DNA of 64,000 nucleotides from Bacteroidota bacterium (lineage in GTDB: Bacteria; Bacteroidota; Bacteroidia; Chitinophagales; Chitinophagaceae): the NCBI GenBank assembly GCA_029561305.1, contig JAKQJG010000140.1, positions 1 through 64,000 on the forward strand, read 5' to 3'. Below, piece after piece: positions 47,397 through 56,898 of the stretch. The notes beneath the pieces were generated by a model. The model saw nothing but the letters and a program-made list of their open reading frames with translations, had not been told where the DNA came from and did no database searches. The stretch's first letter is position 1; the number at the start of each line of letters is the position of its first letter. Both the position numbers and the translations under genes were made by a program.

Positions 47397-48698
47397 ATGT
47401 ATAAAATTTTCTTTCCGGCAGTACTGCTGCTGTTTTTTTCCTGCGGACAAAAGAATACCAGTAATAGTAACGACGCCGTACAACTTAACAGCCTTGCAGA
47501 AAAATATGTACGGCTGGGGCTTGCCATCGGGCAATATGATGAAAGCTTTGTAGATGCATATTATGGACCTGATTCACTAAAACCTGCAATGGTAAAAACT
47601 GACAGTGTTTTTCCGAAAGACCGTTTTCTTGCTGAAGTGAACATGCTTACAAATGACCTGAAAGCATTGGAAGGAAATGCAAATGATACAATAGCCAAAC
47701 GTTCAGCATGGATCACATCGCAGCTAAAAGCATTTGAAAGAAGGATAAAACTATTTGGCGGCGACTCTGCTTCTTTTGAGATAGAAACAAAAGAATTGTA
47801 TGGCGTAACTGTGCCGGTGTATGACACAATGCACTTTAAAGCGATCGCAAACGAACTAGACAGTCTTTTGCCAGGGCCTGGTACGGTGAATGAACGATTT
47901 CAGCAATTGGCCAACCACTTTGTTATTCCAAAAACAAAACTGGACACCGTTTTAAAAACATCTATTGCAGAATGCAGGAAACGCACTTTAAAATACTATC
48001 CACTACCGGCAACAGAAAACTTTACTTTGGAATTTGTGACCAATAAACCCTGGAGTGGTTATAACTGGTACAAAGGCAATTACCGGAGTGTTATTCAGAT
48101 AAATACTGACCTGGATATTTTTATCGACAGGGTGATTGACGTGGGCAGTCATGAGAGTTACCCGGGCCACCATGTGTACAATATGCTGCTGGAAAAAAAT
48201 CTTTACCGTGATAAAGGCTGGGTGGAGATCTCTTTCTACCCCTTGTACAGTCCCCAGTCACTGATTGCTGAGGGCAGCGCTAACTACGGAATAGAACTGG
48301 CTTTCCCGGGTGATGAAAAAATTGAATTTGCAAAAAATGTATTGTTGCCGCTTGCAGGCATTGACACAACCCATATCAGTTTATACTTTAAAGCACTTGA
48401 GTTAAGAGATGAATTAAACTTTGTCCGCAATGAAGTATGCAGGGGCCTGATGAATAAAACCATGACAGAGAAAGAAGCAGTTTACTGGCTCAAAAATTTT
48501 TCATTAATGAATGAATCCGCTGCTGTGAAATCGATTAGTTTTATAAAAGCCAACAGGAGTTATGTGATCAATTACAATTATGGTAAGCGCATGGCAAAAC
48601 AATATATTGAAAAGAAAGCCGGCACAGCTGTTGATAAAAAATGGGAAGCATTTGGATGGCTGCTGAGTAATCAAGTGGAGCCATCAGCCTTACAATAA
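47397..48698 (+). CDS. DUF885 family lipoprotein, putative metallopeptidase
   Basis: The protein is 433 aa from ATG 47397, which begins a lipoprotein signal (IFFPAVLLLFFSCGQ); the frame is open for 28 codons upstream. It has the family blocks SHESYPGHHVYNML (HExxxGHH-like, near residue 262) and SLIAEGSANYGIEL. The HESYPGHH motif suggests zinc binding, but activity is unproven. Outer-membrane lipoprotein of unknown substrate. Confidence 0.8.
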   Translation: MYKIFFPAVLLLFFSCGQKNTSNSNDAVQLNSLAEKYVRLGLAIGQYDESFVDAYYGPDSLKPAMVKTDSVFPKDRFLAEVNMLTNDLKALEGNANDTIAKRSAWITSQLKAFERRIKLFGGDSASFEIETKELYGVTVPVYDTMHFKAIANELDSLLPGPGTVNERFQQLANHFVIPKTKLDTVLKTSIAECRKRTLKYYPLPATENFTLEFVTNKPWSGYNWYKGNYRSVIQINTDLDIFIDRVIDVGSHESYPGHHVYNMLLEKNLYRDKGWVEISFYPLYSPQSLIAEGSANYGIELAFPGDEKIEFAKNVLLPLAGIDTTHISLYFKALELRDELNFVRNEVCRGLMNKTMTEKEAVYWLKNFSLMNESAAVKSISFIKANRSYVINYNYGKRMAKQYIEKKAGTAVDKKWEAFGWLLSNQVEPSALQ

Positions 48699-48706
48699 AC
48701 TACCCG

Positions 48707-49738
48707 TTAGCTTTTCAGGGCTTTTCTAACGGCTGGGGCTATCTTATTTCCAAAAATCTCTATTGACTTCATTAAGGAAGCATGCGAGGGGCCTCCTACA
48801 TCCATGTGAGCAGAAAAACGGGTGAGACCAAATAATTCATGCATTTGAATGATCTTATCTACAGACTCGTTCACATCGCCGATGATCAAGTGCCCATTCT
48901 TCTTTCTTCCTGCATCATACTGATGTCGCTGAAAGGGAGGCCATCCACGGCTGCGGCCAATCCTGTCCATTTGCGCTGAATACACCGGATAGTATTCGTC
49001 AGCAGTTGTGTTACTGTCATCACCAAAAAAAGCATGCATGTGTACACCAACCTGCAGTTGAGTTATATCGTGTCCGTAATGCTGGTATACTTCCCGGTAA
49101 TAATCAAACAAAGGTTTAAACTGGGCCGGGCTGCCTCCAATAATGGCGAATATTACCGGCAGGCCATTCTTTGCTGCTCTTACTACCGATTCGGGTGTGC
49201 CACCAACGGCTACCCATACACTCAAATGATCATTTACAGCGCGGGGGAGTATTAATTGATTCTCTAATGCGGGGCGGAATTTCCCTTTCCATGTAACAGG
49301 GTTCTCATGATTTATTTTCAACAAGAGTTCTAATTTTTCCTCAAACAGGGCATCATAGTCTGCCAGGCTGTTGCCAAACAAAGGGAAAGATTCAATAAAA
49401 CTGCCACGACCTGCCACCAGTTCAGCCCTGCCGCCGGAGATAAGATCCAATGTGGCAAAATCCTGGTATAGTTTTACAGGATCTGCGGAACTCAATACAG
49501 AGACTGCACTTCCCAATTTTATATTTTTCGTAACGGTGGCGGCCGCAGCCAAAATAATTTGTGGTGATGATACTGCATAATCAGGACGGTGGTGTTCGCC
49601 AATGCCGTAGAAATCCAGCCCGGTTTCATCCATCAATTTTATTTCCTCAATCAGTTCCTGCAGCCTTTGACCGGCAGGTTGTATTTCTCCTTTATTGTTG
49701 ATGTGCAGATCACCAAACATCCCTACGCCCATTTCCAT
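48707..49738 (-). CDS. LLM-class flavin-dependent oxidoreductase (luciferase-like)
   Basis: The protein is 343 aa from ATG 49738. The frame extends seven codons to a TTG, but the -7 promoter box at 49757-49764 overlaps that codon, so the ATG is preferred. It has the bacterial luciferase-like TIM barrel: GLDFYGIGEHHRPDYAVSSP, TLDLISGGRAELVAGRGSF and a C-terminal GGPSHASLMKSIEIFG. The group uses FMNH2 for oxidation of varied substrates. It is convergent with DUF885, with 8 bp between stops. Confidence 0.88.
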   Translation of the reverse strand: MEMGVGMFGDLHINNKGEIQPAGQRLQELIEEIKLMDETGLDFYGIGEHHRPDYAVSSPQIILAAAATVTKNIKLGSAVSVLSSADPVKLYQDFATLDLISGGRAELVAGRGSFIESFPLFGNSLADYDALFEEKLELLLKINHENPVTWKGKFRPALENQLILPRAVNDHLSVWVAVGGTPESVVRAAKNGLPVIFAIIGGSPAQFKPLFDYYREVYQHYGHDITQLQVGVHMHAFFGDDSNTTADEYYPVYSAQMDRIGRSRGWPPFQRHQYDAGRKKNGHLIIGDVNESVDKIIQMHELFGLTRFSAHMDVGGPSHASLMKSIEIFGNKIAPAVRKALKS

Positions 49739-49756
49739 AATGATATAATTTAAAGA

Positions 49757-49764
49757 CAAAGGTA
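49757..49764 (-). promoter_or_regulatory. Bacteroidota -7 element for the LLM oxidoreductase gene
   Basis: The minus strand reads TACCTTTG, ending 18 bp before ATG 49738; it excludes the upstream TTG as a start. Confidence 0.5.
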
Positions 49765-49987
49765 GCGTAGCAAAAAAACAACAGCATTGAACCAGGTTAA
49801 GAAATCATTTTATTGTCCTGTTTATAGAATGAATTAACAAAACATTTTACCGGGGTAAAATCTTTACAACACTGATGGAACCAATACTACATACAGTAGA
49901 ACTTATTTCCCGCTTCCTTAAAAAAACAACTATAAATCAATTTGGCCTGGTTATTCTATAAGTGTTGATACACCAAAAATTATAACT

Positions 49988-50209
49988 ATGAAAAAGATGC
50001 TGACTAATAAAATAAACAGGGTTATGATGTTTTTTGCAGCCTTATTAACACAGTTTTCGGCCTTTGCGGCTGACGGTGATACAGTAGATGAATCAAAATG
50101 GCAAGTCGTTTCCCGTATGCCACAGTTCTGGGGAGGAGTAGTGCTTTTCATAATACTAATAGCAGCGTTCTTTGCTACTGGCCGAAACAAATCAAGCCAG
50201 GTGGCTTAA
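49988..50209 (+). CDS. Small single-pass membrane protein
   Basis: This 73-aa protein has an N-terminal signal-like segment (VMMFFAALLTQFSAFA), a short periplasmic acidic piece (DGDTVDESKW) and a second helix (WGGVVLFIILIAAFFAT). No known family. A strong terminator 23 bp after the stop supports a real gene. Confidence 0.6.
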   Translation: MKKMLTNKINRVMMFFAALLTQFSAFAADGDTVDESKWQVVSRMPQFWGGVVLFIILIAAFFATGRNKSSQVA

Positions 50210-50232
50210 AATAATTTCCTATGATACATCGG

Positions 50233-50260
50233 CCCTGCAATATTTTTTGCAGGGTTTTTT
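50233..50260 (+). terminator. Intrinsic terminator of the 73-aa gene
   Basis: An 8-bp perfect stem CCCTGCAA / TTGCAGGG with a 6-nt loop is followed by six T residues. Confidence 0.85.
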
Positions 50261-50361
50261 ATTGCCGTTAGACGTCTTATTTTAAATCTCATTTGTTCAT
50301 AAAAGATGTCCATTTATGCAGTTCGATTCCTTACTTTTAATCCCTATAAAAATCAATTACA

Positions 50362-51252
50362 ATGAGCAACATCAAAAAAGAAGATATCAAACAGGAAGTT
50401 TTTGACCTGTATGACGATTATGCCCACAATAGAGTGAACCGCCGTGATTTTATGCAACGGCTATCATTGTATGCTGTTGGCGGACTTACGCTTACTTCAC
50501 TCATGGGGTTTCTGATGCCGGATTATATTAATGCTATACAGGTAAAGGCTGATGACGAAAGGATACAATCGGAGTATATCACTTATAGTTCGCCAAAGGG
50601 AGGCGGCACTATAAAAGCGCTGCTTACCATGCCGGCGGGTAATACTCAAAAACTAGGTGGTATTGTGGTGGTGCATGAAAACAGGGGTCTTAATCCGCAC
50701 ACAGAAGACGTGGCAAGAAGGGCTGCTGTAGCCGGATTTGTTTCATTAGCACCGGATGCGCTCACGCCATTGGGTGGCTACCCCGGCAATGATGACGCTG
50801 GCAGGGAATTACAAGCTAAGCGTGACCGTAATGATATGCTGGAAGATTTTATTGCCGCATATGAACATCTGGTTAAGCATCCACTGTGCAATGGCAAGGC
50901 AGGTGTGGTGGGTTTTTGCTTTGGCGGATGGATCAGCAACATGATGGCAACCAGGATTGACACACTTGCCGCCGCCGTGCCCTTTTACGGTGGACAGCCG
51001 CCTGTTGAAGAGGTGACTAAAATAAAAGCCCCGCTATTATTGCACTACGCCGAACTGGATAAGAGGGTGAATGAAGGCTGGCCTGCATACGAAGCAGCAT
51101 TAAAGGCTAACAGTAAGGCATACACGGCTCATATTTATCCGAATGTAAACCATGGTTTTCTGAATGACACCACGCCAAGATATGATAAGGCTGCAGCAGA
51201 ACTGGCATGGCAGCGAACGATGGATTTTTTCAAAGAAAAGTTAAAAGGATAG
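50362..51252 (+). CDS. Dienelactone hydrolase family protein with Tat-like signal
   Basis: This 296-aa alpha/beta hydrolase has the nucleophile Cys in [11 protein letters not shown], the acid in YAELDKRV and the His in [10 protein letters not shown] (the Cys-Asp-His triad of dienelactone hydrolases). The N-terminal region [19 protein letters not shown] contains a twin-arginine motif, suggesting Tat export. Substrate unknown. It is convergent with the B3 metallo-beta-lactamase-like gene, with 1 bp between stops. Confidence 0.88.
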   Translation: MSNIKKEDIKQEVFDLYDDYAHNRVNRRDFMQRLSLYAVGGLTLTSLMGFLMPDYINAIQVKADDERIQSEYITYSSPKGGGTIKALLTMPAGNTQKLGGIVVVHENRGLNPHTEDVARRAAVAGFVSLAPDALTPLGGYPGNDDAGRELQAKRDRNDMLEDFIAAYEHLVKHPLCNGKAGVVGFCFGGWISNMMATRIDTLAAAVPFYGGQPPVEEVTKIKAPLLLHYAELDKRVNEGWPAYEAALKANSKAYTAHIYPNVNHGFLNDTTPRYDKAAAELAWQRTMDFFKEKLKG

Positions 51253-51253
51253 A

Positions 51254-52129
51254 TCATTTATTTATCTTTTCCACGTATTCCTTTTCTAATTCTTCCATAG
51301 AGGCGTCAAAGCCTTTTTTATCAAAAAAAGCACGGGGGTTGTAGGTATCACCCGGCTTGTGCTTTTCATGCATATCAAATTGACCGGCATGAGATGCCAG
51401 CCAGATATCAAATGAAAGTTTTTTCATTTCGCTTATAGTATAGCCATAGTCGCCAGTTATCCCAGGGTAAGCAGACAATTCATTAAAAGGCCTGTCTGTT
51501 ACAATGGTAGGCATGTTAGCTATGAGTACTTTATAAGAACGTTTACTATCTTTAACTGTAAACAAATAGCTGCAGGAACCTTTTGTATGCCCAGGATGGT
51601 GCAGCATCACGAGTTTCATACCGCCGAGTGCAATGGTATCTTTATCCTGCAGCAACCTGTCTGGTTCTATTGGCACAAATGAACTCACGGTATCTCCGAA
51701 GGCATAATCAGACCTTCCTCCATCTCTTACAACTGCAGCATCTTTTTCATTCAGCATCAGTTTAGCTCCTGTTTGTTTTTTTATAACGGCCATTGCACCC
51801 AAATGATCGTAGTGCGCCTGGGTGGTGAGCAATATTTTTATATCACTGAATTTAAATCCCATGGCTTCGACATTTTTCTTTATTTGAGTGGCAGAAGCAG
51901 CCAGGCCTGTATTGATGAGAATATTTCCTTTGCTGGTTGTAATGAGATAACAGGCCAGGTCATACGTGCCAACATAATAAAGGTTACCCGCAATACGAAA
52001 AGGCTTATAGGGCTTGCTCCATCCTTCCGGTGGTGACTTTGGCTCCTGCACTGCCTGCCCTGCAGCAATTGTTACTACCACTAAGAACAAAGCTGCTGCT
52101 GTCATTTTTTTACAAAACCCGGTAAACAT
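51254..52129 (-). CDS. Subclass B3 metallo-beta-lactamase (GOB-like, Gln116/Met221)
   Basis: This 291-aa protein has a signal peptide (AAALFLVVVTIAAGQA). The zinc motif reads TQAHYDHLG: Gln104-x-His106-x-Asp108-His109, plus His181 (HHPGHTKG), Met206 (IANMPTIV) and His247 (LASHAGQF). By spacing these correspond to BBL Gln116, His118, Asp120, His121, His196, Met221 and His263, the set seen in GOB enzymes of Elizabethkingia. Family enzymes hydrolyse penicillins, cephalosporins and carbapenems in the periplasm. Activity here is unproven, and B3-like proteins of other function exist. Confidence 0.82.
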   Translation of the reverse strand: MFTGFCKKMTAAALFLVVVTIAAGQAVQEPKSPPEGWSKPYKPFRIAGNLYYVGTYDLACYLITTSKGNILINTGLAASATQIKKNVEAMGFKFSDIKILLTTQAHYDHLGAMAVIKKQTGAKLMLNEKDAAVVRDGGRSDYAFGDTVSSFVPIEPDRLLQDKDTIALGGMKLVMLHHPGHTKGSCSYLFTVKDSKRSYKVLIANMPTIVTDRPFNELSAYPGITGDYGYTISEMKKLSFDIWLASHAGQFDMHEKHKPGDTYNPRAFFDKKGFDASMEELEKEYVEKINK

Positions 52130-52348
52130 CGAATGGTTAAATTTTGATGATTCCGTAAAAATAGGAGCTTTTCTTTTTGTTTAAAAGGGAATTGCTGTTT
52201 ACATCCGTTAAATTTTAACCAGGTAATTCTACTAATGAAAGTCGTATCCCCCCATTACTATGCATTTCATTTCCTTTCATCAACTTTTACCATATCAAAG
52301 CGAATTAGTTTGTAATCTTATCACTCAAAATTATTACCAATAATAGCC

Positions 52349-54778
52349 ATGACTAAACGAACCCTGCTTTTCATCAGTATCATTTTCTGTTTCCTTTTCC
52401 AGGAAGGCCGGGCGCAATCTGCTAAAATATCCGGTATGGTTGCAGACAGCAGTGGTAAACCACTTTCATTGGTGACCGTACGTTTGGCGAAAGCAAGTGA
52501 ACAGGCCGTTGTACTGCAAACAACCCTTACCAAAGAAAACGGTTCGTATGTTTTTAATAAGATTCAGCCGGAAAAATACATTCTCCATTTCTCCCATTTG
52601 GGCTTTGCATCAGGCAGTCAACAAATTAGTGTTGAAACCCGCCCGGTACAGGCAGCAAACCAGTCAATGCAAAAAACCAGCACCCTCCTGAATGAAGTGG
52701 TGGTGAAACAACAACGTCCATTGGTAGAGCAAACTGATGACAAAGTTGTATTCAATGTTGAAGATGACCCGGGGAGTAAATCAGAAACGGCCATCGAGAT
52801 TTTACGAAAAACACCTTTTGTGAGTGTGGATGGTGAAGACAATATAAAAGTGAACGGGAAATCAAATTTCAGGGTATTGCTGAATAACAGGGAAACTTCC
52901 ATGTTCGCTAATAATATTAAAGAAGCGTTGAGGGCTTTTCCCGGGGCACTGATTCAAAAAATAGAAGTGATCACGAATCCTTCTGCAAAATATGATGGAG
53001 AAGGTGTTGGCGGACTTATCAACATCATCACTAAGAAAAAAGTGGTTGGCTATAACGGTACGATCTCGTCGTTTTCAAGAACCAGTGATAAACTGAATGA
53101 CCTGTCTGTAAACGGCAATGCAAAGTTGGGCAACGTTGGCATCAGTCTGTTATATGATTTTGGCGGTACTGATCCCATTTCATTATCAAACATTGTTACC
53201 AATACACCTGTTAATACGGCTGCATTTAGCAAAAGAACCTTAGCCGGTAACAAGCGGAATGAACAAGGCTGGCAATTTGGAAATGCAGAAATAAGCTGGG
53301 AAGTTGACACACTCAACACCGTGAGCCTGTACGCCAATGTTGACAGCTGGAATGAAAAAAATATTTTTGAACAGCAAATCACTACTGATTTTATCAATAC
53401 CGTATCTACTAATGGTTTGTACCAGTTGGAAAGCAAAACAAATACCCCGGGCTACAGTATAGGCACTGACTATATCCGAAAATTTAAAAAGAATAAGGAC
53501 AGGGAGTTCAGTGTGAAATTTTTTAGTGAGTTTGGAAAAAGCGAATCGGAGGCTAACAGTCTGCAGACCTACAACAATGCTGAACGTTTTTTACAAAACA
53601 ACAGTAATGCAAAGAATAACCAGTTTACACTACAGGCAGATCATAGTATACCGTGGGGTAAAACAGGAAGATTTGAAAGTGGTGTAAAAGCCATTTTACG
53701 AAGGGCAAGCTCCGATTTTGAAAGCCTTGTTAAGTATGATGTAAATGACAAATTTCAACCTAATCCATCTAACACAGACCGCTTCAGTTATGCACAGGAT
53801 GTAGTAAGTGTATACAGTATGTACAGTTTTAAAATAAAGAAATTCAGTTTTCGTGCAGGTGCAAGAGTAGAATACACGAATGTGGATGGCAATTTTACCA
53901 GTTCTAATACCAAGGTAAAAAATCACTATACCACACTGCTGCCCAATTTCCAGGTATCAAATAAACTAAACAATAGTATTACGCTTACCATTAATTATAC
54001 AAAGCGGTTATCCCGCCCCTTTATCTGGGATCTGAATCCATTTGTATTTAATAATGATTCACTGAATATTTCTTTTGGCAACCCCAATCTTGGGCCACAA
54101 ACCAGCCACAGTCTTTCGGCCCAGGTACGTTATGGAAAAGGAACTACTTTTTATGGTGTTAATATTGAAGGAAGTTACAGCGACAATAAAATACTGGATT
54201 ATATTTTTTATGACCCTTCCACTGGCATCACTAAAACCACCAGCCTCAATATTGGAAAAGAAATAACGGGCAGCCTTAACCTGAACCTGAATACCAAACT
54301 CACCAAAAAATGGAGCCTGTTTATCAATGGTTCTCTCCGCTATATTGACATTAAGAACAACTCGGATGCAGCACAGTTCAATAAAGGATGGGGTGGTAAT
54401 TTTAATTTCAGCCAGCGATACCAATTTACCAGCAGATTGAGTGTAAGTAATTATATTGGTTTGTGGCAAGACCCTGTTACTATTCAAACCACTTATCCAT
54501 TCAACACCTGGTACAACCTGGCTGTCAACTATAAAATGTTCAACGAAAAATTCACCATTTCGGTAAGAGGTGTTAATTTTTTTGAAAAAGACCGTGACTT
54601 TAAAAACATTATCAGGGACCCCAATTTTTACAGCACCAATATTAACACCCGTATCAGGCGTGGTCTTGTACTGGCATTAACATACAATTTTGGAAAACTT
54701 ACAGAAAATGTGTCTAAGAAAAAAGGTGTTACTAATGATGACCTGTTGAAGAAGCAGCAGGAAACAACGGGAAACTGA
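52349..54778 (+). CDS. TonB-dependent receptor-like outer-membrane beta-barrel protein
   Basis: This 809-aa protein has a signal peptide (LLFISIIFCFLFQEGRAQS). A CarboxypepD_reg domain (about residues 24-105) is followed by a plug-like region (VVVKQQRPLVEQTDDKVVFNVE, ALIQKIEVITNPSAKYDGEG) and an outer-membrane barrel of the OMP_b-brl_3 type ending LALTYNFGKL. It transports or binds an unknown ligand. No SusD-like partner or surface glycan genes are adjacent. Confidence 0.88.
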   Translation: MTKRTLLFISIIFCFLFQEGRAQSAKISGMVADSSGKPLSLVTVRLAKASEQAVVLQTTLTKENGSYVFNKIQPEKYILHFSHLGFASGSQQISVETRPVQAANQSMQKTSTLLNEVVVKQQRPLVEQTDDKVVFNVEDDPGSKSETAIEILRKTPFVSVDGEDNIKVNGKSNFRVLLNNRETSMFANNIKEALRAFPGALIQKIEVITNPSAKYDGEGVGGLINIITKKKVVGYNGTISSFSRTSDKLNDLSVNGNAKLGNVGISLLYDFGGTDPISLSNIVTNTPVNTAAFSKRTLAGNKRNEQGWQFGNAEISWEVDTLNTVSLYANVDSWNEKNIFEQQITTDFINTVSTNGLYQLESKTNTPGYSIGTDYIRKFKKNKDREFSVKFFSEFGKSESEANSLQTYNNAERFLQNNSNAKNNQFTLQADHSIPWGKTGRFESGVKAILRRASSDFESLVKYDVNDKFQPNPSNTDRFSYAQDVVSVYSMYSFKIKKFSFRAGARVEYTNVDGNFTSSNTKVKNHYTTLLPNFQVSNKLNNSITLTINYTKRLSRPFIWDLNPFVFNNDSLNISFGNPNLGPQTSHSLSAQVRYGKGTTFYGVNIEGSYSDNKILDYIFYDPSTGITKTTSLNIGKEITGSLNLNLNTKLTKKWSLFINGSLRYIDIKNNSDAAQFNKGWGGNFNFSQRYQFTSRLSVSNYIGLWQDPVTIQTTYPFNTWYNLAVNYKMFNEKFTISVRGVNFFEKDRDFKNIIRDPNFYSTNINTRIRRGLVLALTYNFGKLTENVSKKKGVTNDDLLKKQQETTGN

Positions 54779-54838
54779 TCTGGAGCAGCAGTTAAATTTA
54801 TTAATCTGGAACGCTCACAATGATGCTGGTATTTTGGT

Positions 54839-55723
54839 TTATCGGGCAGGCACCAGTACACTGATAGCTTCCGGAATTATTTCCGCTACTAATTTTTTTG
54901 TTTTACCAAGGTATTCACCATCAACCTGGAAATGAACATAACGTTTAGAGCTAAGTACTAAACTGGAAGTCTGTAAAAGTTCTGTTTTCTTTTCATTGAG
55001 CCGGTTGCTCAAAAAGCGCATCTTGAATATTTCACTGAATGATATTTTGCGGATAATGACCACTTCAAAAAGATGATCCTGCAAAGTGCCCAGTGGGTTA
55101 ATAACTACACCATTACCGTACCTGGTTCCATTGGCAATTACCACCATGGCTGCATCCCTTTTGATATATCCTTCATCAGATCTGATCTGCACCTCAATCC
55201 TGTTATATTGCCACAGTACGCCCCAGGCTGATTTAATGTAGCCCCACATGCCCCGAATGTTTTCTTCCTCAAACTTTTTAACTACAAAAGCATTAAAGCC
55301 AATATCGCTCAGGTGAATGCAGATCTCGTCATTCACTTTTACCAGGTGAATCTTTTTGATTGTGCCATGCTCTATCACATCAAAAGCCTTGATTGGATCT
55401 ACAGGTATATCCAGTTCTTTTGCCATACCATTGGCAGAACCGGCAGGAAAAATGCCCAATGGAATACCTGTTTCAATCAATGCTTCAGCCACTAGTTTTA
55501 CAGTACCATCCCCTCCTACTGCAATCACCTTTTCCGGGTTCACCTCTGCGATTTTTTTCTTGAGTTCCTGCAGATCACATTTCTCGGGCAAAAAGTAAAC
55601 AATGGCATTGATAGGTTTATAACTAAAATGGCTTGAGATCATTCCATCCCAGTCTGTATCATTATTGCCAGAAGCTGCATTGATGATGAAAAGTAAATTT
55701 GGCACGTCATTACCTGGTAACAT
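54839..55723 (-). CDS. Diacylglycerol/lipid kinase (YegS/BmrU-like)
   Basis: This 294-aa cytosolic protein has the DAGK catalytic motif VIAVGGDGTVKLVAEAL (GGDGT, about residues 71-87) and PLGIFPAGSANGMAKEL (about 93-109). The C-terminal beta domain fits YegS/BmrU/DgkB. It phosphorylates a lipid such as diacylglycerol or a sphingoid base. It is divergent from the APP1-like phosphatase with only 28 bp between starts, an arrangement that opposes kinase and phosphatase. Confidence 0.87.
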   Translation of the reverse strand: MLPGNDVPNLLFIINAASGNNDTDWDGMISSHFSYKPINAIVYFLPEKCDLQELKKKIAEVNPEKVIAVGGDGTVKLVAEALIETGIPLGIFPAGSANGMAKELDIPVDPIKAFDVIEHGTIKKIHLVKVNDEICIHLSDIGFNAFVVKKFEEENIRGMWGYIKSAWGVLWQYNRIEVQIRSDEGYIKRDAAMVVIANGTRYGNGVVINPLGTLQDHLFEVVIIRKISFSEIFKMRFLSNRLNEKKTELLQTSSLVLSSKRYVHFQVDGEYLGKTKKLVAEIIPEAISVLVPAR

Positions 55724-55751
55724 ATATTACTGTTTAAATTACAGAAGCGTC

Positions 55752-56750
55752 ATGGGCAACCAAACAATGCTAAAACTATACCGGGGATATGGCCATACCA
55801 ATGATATGGTGTTATTTGGACATGTATTAAATAATCCCATAAAAACCGTGCAGGTAAATAGCCGTGGAGCCTGGACCAATCTCTTTCATTTGTTGCATCT
55901 CTTTAGGGTAAAGCCTGCAGGAAACAGGGCAGTGAAAACAACCTGGAAGGGGCAAACAATTGAAACAGTTTCTGAAGCAGATGGTTTTTTTGTACTGGAA
56001 TGGAAATCGGTGGAGAGTGCACCGGCTGGAGTACATAACCTGCAAGTGTGTTTGCAGGATGATTCAAACACTTTGTATGAAGCAGCCGGCGAAATAGTAG
56101 TGCCGCATATCACGCAGTATGCATTTATTTCTGATATAGACGATACCGTGATGGTTTCGCATTCAGCCACTACCCTGAAGCGACTGAAAGAACTGCTTTT
56201 TAAGTCACCGGCACAAAGAAAAATATTTAAAGACGTAGACCGGCATTACCAGTTGCTGGCTTTATCGCACACTACACCCCACGAACCAAACCCATTTTTT
56301 TATGTATCCAGCAGCGAATGGAACCTGTATGATTATCTCCTTACATTTTTTTCCATCAACAGGTTACCACAGGGTGCTTTTTTGCTGAGCCAAATAAAGA
56401 AATGGTACGAGTTATTTAAAACTGGCAAGACAAAACATGAAGGGAAACTATTACGCATCATGCGGTTGTTTGTGCATTTTCCTAAACAGCACTTTGTTCT
56501 GTTTGGTGACAATTCTCAAAGAGATCCTTTCATTTATGAAACACTGACAGAGAAATACGGAGAGCGCATCGCCGCCGTTTATATACGGAATGTTGCACCC
56601 GGCAACTTTGCTGCAACTGAAGAAGTATTAAAAAAAATACAGGGCCGAAATATAGCTACGCTGCAATTTACTCAAAGTGTGGACGCTATTGCCCATTCCA
56701 AAGCCATAGGCTTGATAACGGTGCCGGATGATGTATTGCTTAAAGACTGA
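55752..56750 (+). CDS. Phosphatidate phosphatase APP1-like (DUF2183) protein
   Basis: The protein is 332 aa from ATG 55752; the frame is open upstream to 55665 but would overlap the divergent kinase gene. The catalytic DxDxT motif is YAFISDIDDTVMVSH (about residues 121-135), with the later conserved FVLFGDNSQRDPFIY block. APP1 dephosphorylates phosphatidate to diacylglycerol in yeast. The bacterial substrate is unproven. Confidence 0.85.
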   Translation: MGNQTMLKLYRGYGHTNDMVLFGHVLNNPIKTVQVNSRGAWTNLFHLLHLFRVKPAGNRAVKTTWKGQTIETVSEADGFFVLEWKSVESAPAGVHNLQVCLQDDSNTLYEAAGEIVVPHITQYAFISDIDDTVMVSHSATTLKRLKELLFKSPAQRKIFKDVDRHYQLLALSHTTPHEPNPFFYVSSSEWNLYDYLLTFFSINRLPQGAFLLSQIKKWYELFKTGKTKHEGKLLRIMRLFVHFPKQHFVLFGDNSQRDPFIYETLTEKYGERIAAVYIRNVAPGNFAATEEVLKKIQGRNIATLQFTQSVDAIAHSKAIGLITVPDDVLLKD

Positions 56751-56898
56751 TCTATTGCGTATACCATTTTATTTTTTGAAATGATCCAATCATCGCAGCA
56801 AAAGACTGACGCTTATAAACAGCCGCTTAAAAGTGCGACCAAGGCAAAAAGAACTATTTTTCATTTGCGGTTCATCATCAATAAACGCAAGTATTATT

